Positions 8,258 to 16,154 of a stretch of DNA of 64,000 bases are shown piece by piece. The stretch lies in NCBI GenBank assembly GCA_012729015.1, contig JAAYDY010000041.1:62001-126000 (forward strand), in the 5' to 3' direction. The notes beneath the pieces were generated by a model. That model ran no database searches. It had not been told where the DNA came from and saw nothing but the letters and a program-made list of their open reading frames with translations. Position 1 is the first letter of the stretch, and every line of letters starts with the position of its first letter. The DNA comes from Phycisphaerae bacterium. GTDB taxonomy: Bacteria > Planctomycetota > Phycisphaerae > FEN-1346 > JAACEH01. A program made the position numbers and the translations under genes.

Positions 8258-8916
8258 GGCGGTCCACCTCCACAGGCCCCACACCTTGCGAGCGCCGAGC
8301 GCCTGGACCCGACGCCGTGATAGCCATCAGATAAGCTAAGCATACGATGCACAAAGCCCGCATGCAAGAGAACTGCCCCCGGAAAGCACTACATTTTGTG
8401 TTTTTCCCCACCCCGTGCACCTACGCGCGACCTGGGGTGGCACCAGAGAAGCCGTCGACGGACTTGCTGTCTGCCCATGCGCCGGGTGCCATGCCTGCCC
8501 CGTCAGGCATGCCGAACGTCTTGAACCCTCCGCTCGGCTGCAAGCGGGTGCATGCCCTGCCTGTGGGCCGGTGCGGGAAGCGACGCAGGGGGCGCTCACG
8601 AGCGACACGCGCGGGGACGGGCGTCTGGAAGAGCAGTTCGCCCCTCGACGAGACTCGGGACTTGCAACGAGCGACCCCTACGTCGCTCCCCGCCGTGTCC
8701 GCGGCGCGAGAGCCTGCGTACCTGCAAACGTGACGCACACTCACCCCTGTCCGGCCGGTTCCGTTTTCCTTGACAGGCCGCGGGGGCGGGCCTAGGATAC
8801 CGTGCTCGGCGGCGCGCGGCCGTGCGCGAGGGCGCATCGGTCGCACGCGGCGAGGCGACACAGGGACCGGGCCGCACACGGGCAGCCGTCGCGGCCCCAG
8901 ACGGAAAGGGCGTCAC
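8258..8916. repeat. Long intergenic region with palindromic repeats
   Basis: No gene is supported. It contains a perfect palindrome at 8490-8511 (arms CATGCCTG/CAGGCATG), also seen at 63196-63217 and in part at 10298 and 14070. A repeat at about 8700-8745 (GAGAGCCTGCGTACCTGC, then AAACGTGACG) matches, in inverse orientation, the sequence at 30676-30720. The right end carries the promoter of the following gene. Confidence 0.6.
8770..8798 (+). promoter_or_regulatory. Sigma-70 promoter of the isocitrate dehydrogenase-family gene
   Basis: A perfect TTGACA (8770-8775), a 17-base spacer and TAGGAT (8793-8798) are present. The leader to the ATG at 8917 is about 110 bases. Confidence 0.6.
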
Positions 8917-9996
8917 ATGGCTTACGACATTACCTTGGTTCGCGGAGACGGTGTGGGTCCGGAGCTGGCCGAGGCCGCACGACGGTGCGTGGACGCCACG
9001 GGCGTCGCCGTCCGATGGGACGTTCAGGAAGCCGGCGTCGACATCATGGAAACCGCCGGCACGCCCCTGCCACCGTCGCTCCTGGACTCCATCAAGCGCA
9101 CCAAGCTGGCCCTCAAGGCCCCCATCACCACGCCCGTCGGCAAGGGCTTCCGCTCCGTCAACGTGGCCTTGCGGCACATGTTCGATCTGTACTGCTGCCT
9201 GCGCCCCTGCAAGAGCTATCCCGGCGTTCGCAGCAAGTACGACGGCATCGACCTGGTCCTCTTCCGCGAGAACACCGAGGACCTCTATGCCGGCGTCGAG
9301 TTCAAGAAGGGCGCCGACGACACCGAAGCGCTCATCGGCTGGCTCAACGAGCACGGCGAGAAGAAGGTCCGCTCGGGGTCGGGCATCTCGGTCAAGCCGA
9401 TCAGCGCCGAGGCCACGCGGCGGATTCACACGTACGCGTTCGAGTACGCCCGCGCCAACGGCCGCAGGAAGGTCACCACGGTCCACAAAGCCAACATCAT
9501 GAAGTTCACCGACGGTCTGTGGCTGGAGGTGGCCCGCGAGGTGGCGGCCGCCTACCCCGACATCGAGTTCGAGGACCGCATCGTGGACAACATGTGCATG
9601 CAGCTCGTGCAGAAGCCCGAGCTGTACGATTGCCTGGTCCTGCCGAACCTGTACGGCGACATCCTGAGCGACCTGTGCGCGGGGCTCGTCGGCGGCCTGG
9701 GCGTGGCCCCCGGCGCCAACATCGGCGACACGTGCGCGACGTTCGAGGCCACCCACGGGTCGGCCCCGAAGTACAAGGGACAGAACAAGGTGAACCCGAC
9801 GGCCCTGATTCTCTCGGCGGTGCTGATGCTGCAACACCTCGGCGAGCGCGACGCGGCCGCCCGGCTGGAAACGGCCGTGGCCAAGGTCGTCGCCGAGGGC
9901 CACCGCGTGACCTACGACATGAAGGCCGACCGGAACGATCCGACAGCCGTCGGCACCCGCGAAATGGCCGACGCAATCATCGCGGCGATGAAGTGA
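8917..9996 (+). CDS. NAD(P)-dependent isocitrate dehydrogenase family enzyme
   Basis: This is a 359-residue beta-decarboxylating dehydrogenase. It starts with the family motif [13 protein letters not shown]. Substrate-binding Arg residues lie in [14 protein letters not shown]. The metal/phosphate region [12 protein letters not shown] favours isocitrate (or homoisocitrate) over isopropylmalate. The family signature [19 protein letters not shown] and the nucleotide site [17 protein letters not shown] follow. The short length fits the NAD-dependent, eukaryote-like IDH or homoisocitrate dehydrogenase group rather than the 410-residue NADP-IDH. The expected role is TCA-cycle oxidation of isocitrate to 2-oxoglutarate. 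GGAAAGGG precedes the ATG. The gene stands alone between repeat-rich gaps. Confidence 0.88.
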   Translation: MAYDITLVRGDGVGPELAEAARRCVDATGVAVRWDVQEAGVDIMETAGTPLPPSLLDSIKRTKLALKAPITTPVGKGFRSVNVALRHMFDLYCCLRPCKSYPGVRSKYDGIDLVLFRENTEDLYAGVEFKKGADDTEALIGWLNEHGEKKVRSGSGISVKPISAEATRRIHTYAFEYARANGRRKVTTVHKANIMKFTDGLWLEVAREVAAAYPDIEFEDRIVDNMCMQLVQKPELYDCLVLPNLYGDILSDLCAGLVGGLGVAPGANIGDTCATFEATHGSAPKYKGQNKVNPTALILSAVLMLQHLGERDAAARLETAVAKVVAEGHRVTYDMKADRNDPTAVGTREMADAIIAAMK

Positions 9997-10424
9997 CGCC
10001 GGGATGACGTGGCAGCCCGTGGAAGAGGTCAGGACTCGTGTGGCACGCCCGCCCTCGGGCGTGGGCACAGGTCGCCAATGAAGGTTGCTGCCGCATCCGC
10101 ACAGCCGAGGGCGGCTGTGCCACATCCGTTCAACGGGCAACTGCCGCCGCAGTGGGCAGGGACGGCTCGCGAGCCGCCCGCGATGAGCCAGGAACGTGCC
10201 CGGTGCCATGGCCGCTTGACGTAGTTCCCGAGCCCTATCGAGGGGCCGTCAGGTCCCGAACCGGTCGAGGGGCAGCCACGCGGAGGATCCTGGCCATTCG
10301 GCATGCCTGACGGGGCCCCGATGCTCTCAGCCAAGACTCTCGCGCTCTCTGTTGGACTACAGCGGCGGCGTTGACAGGTCGGAGAACTCCGGCCGGGCAA
10401 GCCGAACAGGCTGTCAAGCCACTC
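9997..10424. repeat. Repeat-rich gap left of the rph-like/tetR unit
   Basis: The gap contains GTGGCACGCCCGCCCTCGGG-type and CACAGCCGAGGGCGGCTGTG palindromes. A block of about 80 bases (10119-10200, starting TGTGCCACATCCGTTCAACG) recurs almost unchanged at 14101-14180 on the other side of the rph-like/tetR unit. An expanded A'-type element (CCGCTTGACGTAGTTCCCGAG to GGCAGCCACGCGG, 10209-10283) follows. No gene is seen. Confidence 0.65.
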
Positions 10425-13094
10425 TCATGACGCCACAGGTTCTGTCTGGTGATTCACATCGCCGTGTGCAAGGAGAATGCGAACCGTCCCCTTGACGCCA
10501 TCGACTTCAAGCACTTGACCGGTATGGATGAGTTGGGTCGCATGGCCAACGTTGACAACCGCAGGAATGCCAAACTCACGGGCTATGACGCTGCCGTGGC
10601 TCAGAATGCCGCCAAGGTCCGTGACAATGGCTGCGGCATTGAGGAAATACGGCGTCCAGCCAGGATCGGTAAACGGGGCCACAAGGATTTCGCCCGGCCG
10701 AATAGGGTCCTCGCCAGCCCGCAGGATGACCCGCGCAGGGCCGACGACCACCCCGGGGTTCACGGCCACGCCCGTAAGGACCTCCGTTGACTCCGCCGCG
10801 GAGGGCGTCGCCTGCGATTGCCGCAAGTCGAATTGCCCCACCACGATGGGCGGGGGCGTGACGGCCTGGTAGGCTTGGTATTCCCGGCGGCGGGCTGCCA
10901 CTCGCCGGTGCAGTTCCTCGCGGTCACAATCCGGCCGCAGAGTCTCTTCGAGTTCATCGAGCCGCAGAAAGAACACGTCCTCGCGGTCCACAAGAAGGCC
11001 GGCCGCCGTCAACCGGCCCCCGAGTTCCAGCAGCCAGCGTCGCACGACCGCGCCACGACGGACAATCTCGCTCTTGATGCTTTCACGCAACGGAGCGCAG
11101 CCGTGGGCTTTGCGCAGCAGGAAATTCATCGCCGCTCGCTTCAGCGGATTGCGCAATCGTCGCCGCGCTTCGGTCACGGCCTGTCCCCGACGTTCGGCCA
11201 ATGTGCCGTAACGCTTCAGGAAGTTGTCATCGGCCTCGCCGATGGCCCGGAGATAGCTCTGCACTTGCCGCAGCACGTAGTCGGGCGTCTCCGCCCAGCG
11301 CGGATTCAGCAACTCCAATTCGCCTCGGCAGTGATGGCCATGGCGTTGCAGAAGACGGTCCCATGCTGCCAGGAACTCCTTCCCCGCCTCGGCCAGCGAG
11401 AGGGCGGATCGAAGTGACGCGAAGGAGTCGGCCGCGAGTAACGCTCGCCGGGTGGCATCATGGCTCGCTGCCATATTCGCCAGTCCCCAGAGGTCGAGTC
11501 CCGCTTGGGCGTTCTCATTGCGGCCCAGCCCGACAAGCATGCGACTGGCGAGGCTGTGGCCGCCGTCGCCGAACCACTTCCGACAGTTGCTGTAGAGAAC
11601 CATGTCATAGGTCTTGCCCATGCCGAAGAGGTCGAAGGCCTCGGTATCGTCGGCCATGCTCGCTGCCGTCCGGGAAACCTGCAAAGCCATCTCGGCCGAT
11701 GAGAGTGTGGCTGGGTCCAGAGCGGCCTCGGCGTCAACGGTATGTCTGACCCGCTCGAGGATGGCTTGCCCCTTCCCGGACGAGAAGGTCAGAAACTCCA
11801 GCAGCAGGCCCGATATTCGACACGCCAATCGGAGCAGGCTCAACCGGAATTGCGGGAGGTCGTCTTCCGCAATCCTGATCTCCCCGAGCCCCTGTTGACC
11901 GCCAAACATGTCAGTAATGCCCTTCTCGCCCATGCCGGGAATGCGGCGGGCACAGGCGATCAGTGTGTTCAGGTTGAAGTAGGCCCGGCCCGCAATCTGG
12001 CCGAGAAGCCGATACCCGGCCAGGTCGATGCCGAGTTTGTCGAAGTAGTGGCCCAGCAGCCGCAAGGTGAGCGGTTCCATCACGGACCACGTCATCGGCG
12101 TCATGACGTCGGGCATGACTTCGGCAGTGTTGACGTTCGTCCAGACCTGCCGATCCTCCACCGTGGACGGTGCCGCGGCGGGCAACGTCGTCACGGGGCG
12201 AGCTTGGAGGACATAGACCTTGCCGCCGGCAATAGCCCACTCGATGTCCTGCGGACCGCCCTGCTCACGCTCGATGCGCTGACCCAGTCGAGCCAGTTCC
12301 AGAACCATCGCCTCATCAAGAACGCCGCGATCCTCCGCACCGCCTGACTTGCTCCTGTCCGAGACACGGGGTTCGCGAAAGCGGCCGGCTGATCTGTAGT
12401 CGACGATGCTCAGGGGCTCCTTCGACACCGTCCACCGATCCGGCGTCACCCGGCCCGAGACAAGGGACTCCCCCAGACCCGCCACCGCTTCGATCACCAT
12501 CCGATCTCGGTCGCCACGAACCGGATCACAGGTGAAGAGCACACCCGAAACATCGGCCGCAACCTGCTGCTGAATCACGATGGCCATCGCCTGCAACACC
12601 GCGCCGCCCTCTTGCCTCATGCGGTAAGAGCACGCCCGTTGACTCCACATCGAGGTCCAGACGTGGCGCACGGCCTCCGGCAGATTGACCACACTAACGC
12701 CGAGGACCGTCTCGAACTGGCCCGCACAGGACCAGGCCGCCGAGTCTTCCATCGTTGCCGAGGAACGGACGGCATAGGGGCCCGGGCCGATGAGGCATGG
12801 TACATCATTCAATGCGTTCAGCAATTCCTGCGACAGCGGCGCGGCGTCAATGGCCTCGCGCAGCCGCTCGACCCGCTCGGTCTCGGACATGGTGCCATCC
12901 GGCGTCGCCCCGACAGAACGTATGCCCAGGCCGGCCAGGTGCAGGGTGTAGACCTCCGCCGGCACGACCACGGCAGGCGGAACAGGGAGTCCCATGACGA
13001 TCAGCCGCTGAAGAGACGCGCCCTTGCCGCCGAGCGTCTGCGGCTGAACGCTCTCGGCCAGGGCTGCGGGCAGTTTGAGAACCATGGGGGTCAT
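10425..13094 (-). CDS. rph: Rifampicin phosphotransferase-like PEP synthase-family enzyme
   Basis: This is an 889-residue protein with the three-part layout of rifampicin phosphotransferases. An ATP-grasp PPDK/PEP-synthase N-domain (about 1-310) carries GGKGASLQRL, YAVRSSATMEDSAAWSCAGQ and VYVLQARPVTTLP. A long central helical domain (about 315-765) follows. A C-terminal phosphohistidine swivel domain carries GGILSHGSVIAREFGIPAVV (catalytic His near 833). RPH enzymes inactivate rifamycins by ATP-dependent phosphorylation; true PEP synthases instead have a PEP-binding TIM barrel after the His domain, which is absent here. The start at 13094 has GGAGG five bases upstream; a start at 13109 would overlap the tetR stop. 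The pairing with a TetR regulator supports a detoxification role. The actual substrate is unproven. Confidence 0.82.
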   Translation of the reverse strand: MTPMVLKLPAALAESVQPQTLGGKGASLQRLIVMGLPVPPAVVVPAEVYTLHLAGLGIRSVGATPDGTMSETERVERLREAIDAAPLSQELLNALNDVPCLIGPGPYAVRSSATMEDSAAWSCAGQFETVLGVSVVNLPEAVRHVWTSMWSQRACSYRMRQEGGAVLQAMAIVIQQQVAADVSGVLFTCDPVRGDRDRMVIEAVAGLGESLVSGRVTPDRWTVSKEPLSIVDYRSAGRFREPRVSDRSKSGGAEDRGVLDEAMVLELARLGQRIEREQGGPQDIEWAIAGGKVYVLQARPVTTLPAAAPSTVEDRQVWTNVNTAEVMPDVMTPMTWSVMEPLTLRLLGHYFDKLGIDLAGYRLLGQIAGRAYFNLNTLIACARRIPGMGEKGITDMFGGQQGLGEIRIAEDDLPQFRLSLLRLACRISGLLLEFLTFSSGKGQAILERVRHTVDAEAALDPATLSSAEMALQVSRTAASMADDTEAFDLFGMGKTYDMVLYSNCRKWFGDGGHSLASRMLVGLGRNENAQAGLDLWGLANMAASHDATRRALLAADSFASLRSALSLAEAGKEFLAAWDRLLQRHGHHCRGELELLNPRWAETPDYVLRQVQSYLRAIGEADDNFLKRYGTLAERRGQAVTEARRRLRNPLKRAAMNFLLRKAHGCAPLRESIKSEIVRRGAVVRRWLLELGGRLTAAGLLVDREDVFFLRLDELEETLRPDCDREELHRRVAARRREYQAYQAVTPPPIVVGQFDLRQSQATPSAAESTEVLTGVAVNPGVVVGPARVILRAGEDPIRPGEILVAPFTDPGWTPYFLNAAAIVTDLGGILSHGSVIAREFGIPAVVNVGHATQLIHTGQVLEVDGVKGTVRILLAHGDVNHQTEPVAS

Positions 13095-13105
13095 GGCATC
13101 CTCCA

Positions 13106-13900
13106 TCATTTGCCGGTCGCCATCACGCCATTCAGGAATAGCCTGGCCACAAAACGGCCGGTCGCCGCCAGATCATCGAGTGGCAGATCCTGAAACCGCG
13201 GCGCGATGTAGCCAAAGGTCAGCCCGAGCCCCGTAAAGGCCACGGCCAGCCGCTGCGGGTCCTGCTTCGGCAACCGGCCCAGCCTGATCTGTTCGGCGAA
13301 GAAGTTCCGCAGCGCCGCGGTCGTTCCGCGGGGTTCATCGCGCAGCCGTCTGAGCACGCGCCAGCGATCCGGCGAGGCCCCCAATGCGATATGGAGCAGT
13401 CCGGCATTGGCGGAGACCGAGGCCAGCGCCATAACGGCAAACTCCGTCAGGTCACTCTCCAGGTCCTGGCCGCTGCCCAGGGGCAATGCGCGGGCTGCTC
13501 TTCGTGGGCTGCGCTCCTCGAGCAGGGCTTTGAGCAGACCGTTCTTCGACTTGAATCGCCGGTAGACCGTGACGGCTGAAACCCCGGCCTGTCCGGCGAT
13601 GTCCTCAACCGTCGCCCCCTCGATGCCACGCCGTTCAAAAACAGCCGCGGCCGCGTTCAGCACTCGCTGGCGCGCGTCCCTGTGCGGCAGCGACAGCTTA
13701 AGGCCGCGTTCGTCGGCAAGACGTTTCAGGAGTTTGTCCTTGGAAGAGACGGCCCGATAGAGCGTAGCTCGCGAGACGCCGACCAGGGCGGCCAGTTCGT
13801 CCATGCCGAAGGTTGCCCCCCTGCGTTCCGCCAACCGCATGGCAGCGTCGAGGATCCGGCCGGTGGCGGGAAGCCCGCCGTGTTCAGAGTGAGACGTCAT
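13106..13900 (-). CDS. TetR-family repressor with two tandem HTH domains
   Basis: This is a 264-residue regulator. Two consecutive TetR-type DNA-binding domains are visible. The first (about 14-66) has MDELAALVGVSRATLYRAV and SKDKLLKRL. The second (about 76-130) has VEDIAGQAGVSAVTVYRRF and SKNGLLKAL. A ligand/dimerisation domain (about 131-264) follows. Ordinary TetR proteins are about 200 residues with one HTH. The gene precedes the rph-like gene with a 12-base gap and surely shares its transcript. The start at 13900 is set by the promoter: the -10 ends six bases upstream and there is no Shine-Dalgarno sequence, so the mRNA should be leaderless. Autoregulation through the overlapping palindrome is likely. 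Confidence 0.9.
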   Translation of the reverse strand: MTSHSEHGGLPATGRILDAAMRLAERRGATFGMDELAALVGVSRATLYRAVSSKDKLLKRLADERGLKLSLPHRDARQRVLNAAAAVFERRGIEGATVEDIAGQAGVSAVTVYRRFKSKNGLLKALLEERSPRRAARALPLGSGQDLESDLTEFAVMALASVSANAGLLHIALGASPDRWRVLRRLRDEPRGTTAALRNFFAEQIRLGRLPKQDPQRLAVAFTGLGLTFGYIAPRFQDLPLDDLAATGRFVARLFLNGVMATGK

Positions 13901-13917
13901 GTTAGTATTATATAACA
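13900..13917. promoter_or_regulatory. Candidate operator of the tandem-HTH TetR
   Basis: TGTTAGTATTATATAACA has perfect 5-bp inverted arms (TGTTA/TAACA) around an AT-rich centre. It covers the -10 box and touches the start codon, which is ideal for steric repression. It stands out from the surrounding GC-rich DNA. Confidence 0.6.
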
Positions 13918-13936
13918 CTCGTCTCATCCCTGTCAA
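13907..13936 (-). promoter_or_regulatory. Consensus sigma-70 promoter of the tetR-rph-like operon
   Basis: On the minus strand a perfect TTGACA (13931-13936) and a perfect TATAAT (13907-13912) are separated by 18 bases. The -10 is six bases from the ATG at 13900. It is one of the two promoters in the window with both hexamers perfect, the other being that of tRNA-Ala. Confidence 0.8.
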
Positions 13937-13997
13937 GCGCCAGCGGGTGCATCCCGTTTCAGCAGGTGATCCGGGTGGCGCTGTGCCAATGAGTCGG

Positions 13998-14185
13998 TAT
14001 CATGGCCGCTTGACGCAGTTCCCGAGCACCCTCGAGGGGCGGCCACGCGGAAGGGCAAGGAGATTCTCCCATGCCTGACGGGGCAGGCACGGCACCCAGT
14101 TGTGCCACATCCGTTCAACGGGCAACTGCCGCCGCAGGGGGTAGGGGCGGCTCGCGAGCCGCCCGCGATGAGGCAGGAACTTGCA
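13998..14185. repeat. Repeat-rich gap right of the rph-like/tetR unit
   Basis: The blocks are related to those at 9997-10424 but in a different order: CCGCTTGACGCAGTTCCCGAG (from 14003), CATGCCTGACGGGGCAGGCA (14070-14089), then the block starting TGTGCCACATCCGTTCAACG (14101-14180), which is a near-identical direct copy of 10119-10200. The palindrome GGGGCGGCTCGCGAGCCGCC lies within it. No gene is seen. Confidence 0.65.
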
Positions 14186-14270
14186 GCATGGTCGCCCACG
14201 GCCATGGCGTCCGGCCCTCAGCGCATCCGCGGCATATTCGCAGCGCAATGCCTGAGTCAGCCGGGTGACG

Positions 14271-15416
14271 CTATCTCGGCGTGGCGTCGGGCAGGCCGCC
14301 GTCGACCGGGATCGTGGCGCCGGTGGTGGGCGTCTGGCGCGACACGAAGAAGTGCACCGCGTTGGCCACGTGCCGACCGGTCACGCGGGCCTTGAGCAGG
14401 TTGCGGCTGCGGTAGTACTCGTGCAACCCCTTCTCGTCGAGGCCGCGCGCCTTCATGCGGTTGGCCCCGACCTCGTCCCACAATCCCGAGCGATAGTCGC
14501 CCTCGGCGAACACCGCGTCCGGGGCCACCATGTTGACGCGGATGCCCTTGGGCGCCAGCTCCAGGCTGGCGATGCGTCCGAGCTGGTGGCAGGCGGCCTT
14601 GGTGGCGCTGTAGGCGCCGAACCCGGCGCTCGGCGACGGCACGTTCTTGGTGGACATGATGACGATGTCGCCGCCGGTGTTCTGGCGGGCGAGCCGCCGG
14701 CCCGCCTCGGCCAGCACGAGCAGCGTGCCGTCCACGTTCACGCGCTCCAGCCGCCGGAACGCATCCAGGTCCATCTCGGCCAGGGTCGAGACGTGGGCGA
14801 TGCCGGCGTTGTGCACGAGGATATCGAACCCGCCCCAGGCGGCCGTGACGGCGTCCAGCGCCGCGGCGATCGACGCCCCGTCGGTCACGTCCATGGCGGC
14901 GCTGACGACGCGGTCGGGGGCCTCGCGCCGCAGGTCCGCCGCCAGGCGGTCCAGCTTCTCGCCGGCCAGGTCGGTGGCGGCCACGTGGCACCCGCTGTCG
15001 AGCAGCTTGCGGCAGACGGCGTAGCCGATGGCTCCGGCGGCGCCGGTGACGACGGCCACGCGGTTGCGCAAGGGCGGGTCGTCCGCCGGCTCGGCGGCCG
15101 CCTCGACCACGAGGGACCCCACGCCGGGCAGCACGAGCCGTCGCGGCCGGGTTCCGTTGCGGGCCGCGAAGGCGTCGATGGCCTCGGCCAGCCGCGCGGC
15201 CAGGGCGTCGTCGTCGTCGGCCGACAGATCCAGGGCTGCCAGATCCAGGGCGTCGTAGTCGCCGGCCGCGGCCGCAGCGTCGGCGCGACAGGCCAGCAGC
15301 ACCGGCGCCAGGGGAAAGTCCTCGTGATCGGTCGGCTCGGCCAGACGCCCGCGCACCATCGGCGCGATGCGCAGCAGGGGAGCCATCGGGGCGGGACGGT
15401 CGGCGGATGGGTTCAC
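14271..15416 (-). CDS. Short-chain dehydrogenase resembling the C-terminal half of RhaD-type aldolase/dehydrogenase fusions
   Basis: This is a 381-residue protein. The NAD(P)-binding SDR domain occupies about 118-375: cofactor motif TGAAGAIGYAVCR, then DILVHNAGIA, and the catalytic Tyr-x3-Lys in GAYSATKAACHQ. The region MKARGLDEKGLHEYYRSRN and RNLLKARVTGRHVANAVHFF resembles the dehydrogenase half of bifunctional rhamnulose-1-phosphate aldolase/lactaldehyde dehydrogenases, as recalled. The N-terminal 115 residues contain no intact aldolase. A GTG start at 15416 overlaps the epimerase stop by four bases (GTGA), so translation is coupled. It is the last gene of the lsrF-lsrE-SDR operon. The substrate is unknown, probably a sugar-derived ketone or aldehyde. 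Confidence 0.85.
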   Translation of the reverse strand: MNPSADRPAPMAPLLRIAPMVRGRLAEPTDHEDFPLAPVLLACRADAAAAAGDYDALDLAALDLSADDDDALAARLAEAIDAFAARNGTRPRRLVLPGVGSLVVEAAAEPADDPPLRNRVAVVTGAAGAIGYAVCRKLLDSGCHVAATDLAGEKLDRLAADLRREAPDRVVSAAMDVTDGASIAAALDAVTAAWGGFDILVHNAGIAHVSTLAEMDLDAFRRLERVNVDGTLLVLAEAGRRLARQNTGGDIVIMSTKNVPSPSAGFGAYSATKAACHQLGRIASLELAPKGIRVNMVAPDAVFAEGDYRSGLWDEVGANRMKARGLDEKGLHEYYRSRNLLKARVTGRHVANAVHFFVSRQTPTTGATIPVDGGLPDATPR

Positions 15417-16144
15417 GGGTTCACTCCTGCGGCCGCACGGGCCGCCTCGCTCAGGCGCCGGGCGTGTGCGCCGGGGTCGTCGCCCCTGAAGACCGCGCTG
15501 CCGGCGACGATCAGGTCCGGGCCCAGGGCGGCCACCTCGGCCACGTTCTCCTGGACAATGCCGCCGTCGATGCCGACCAGGATCTCGCGGCCCGCGTCGC
15601 GGACCAGGCCGACCAAGCGCGAGAGCTTGCCTCTGACCGACGGGATGAAGCCCTGGCCGCCCCAGCCCGGGTTGACGGCCAGGAGGAAGATCACATCCAG
15701 ATCGTCCATGAGCGGCTCGAGCACGCCCAGGGGCGTCCCGGGGTTCAGTGCGACGCCGCGCAGCAAGCCGCGCTCCGGGTCGTTCGCGTTCTCCATGTCG
15801 CCGAGCATTTGCAGCGCCCGGTGAATGTGGACGGTGGTTTCGACGTTGACGACCACCAGGTCGGCCCCCGCGCGGACCACCTCGGGGAGCCTTTCCAGCG
15901 GGTCGCGGACCATCAGGTGAACGTCCTTCAGCAGATCGGTCCGGACGGCCTTGACCATGGGCGGCCCGAACGTCAGCATCGGGCAGAACTGGCCGTCCAT
16001 CAGGTCGAAGTGCAGCAACTGGATCCCGGCGTCGCGGACCGAGGCAATCTGCCGGTCCAGGTGCATCAGGTCGGCCGAGAGGACGCCGGCGGAGATCAGC
16101 GGCCGCGCGGCTCGAAGACAGACCAGTGTATCGCGTTTGCTCAT
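15413..16144 (-). CDS. lsrE: Ribulose-phosphate 3-epimerase family protein, LsrE-like
   Basis: This is a 243-residue TIM-barrel epimerase. The metal/active-site residues of ribulose-phosphate epimerases are kept: His in LLHFDLMDGQ, Asp in MDGQ, His in KDVHLMV and Asp in GIDGGI, plus VNPGWGGQGF. However, the usual MDGHFVPN reads MDGQFCPM, and the context IHRALQMLG and LAVNPGWG matches what I recall of Salmonella LsrE, the epimerase-like gene of the autoinducer-2 operon. It sits 10 bases after lsrF and overlaps the SDR gene. A generic pentose-phosphate epimerase remains possible. Confidence 0.85.
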   Translation of the reverse strand: MSKRDTLVCLRAARPLISAGVLSADLMHLDRQIASVRDAGIQLLHFDLMDGQFCPMLTFGPPMVKAVRTDLLKDVHLMVRDPLERLPEVVRAGADLVVVNVETTVHIHRALQMLGDMENANDPERGLLRGVALNPGTPLGVLEPLMDDLDVIFLLAVNPGWGGQGFIPSVRGKLSRLVGLVRDAGREILVGIDGGIVQENVAEVAALGPDLIVAGSAVFRGDDPGAHARRLSEAARAAAGVNP

Positions 16145-16154
16145 GGGCGTTCCG

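Noticed and set aside
8917..9996. Assignment of the dehydrogenase as LeuB, given leuD in the window
   Set aside because: The [12 protein letters not shown] segment fits isocitrate or homoisocitrate enzymes better, and leuD is 9 kb away in a different transcription unit.
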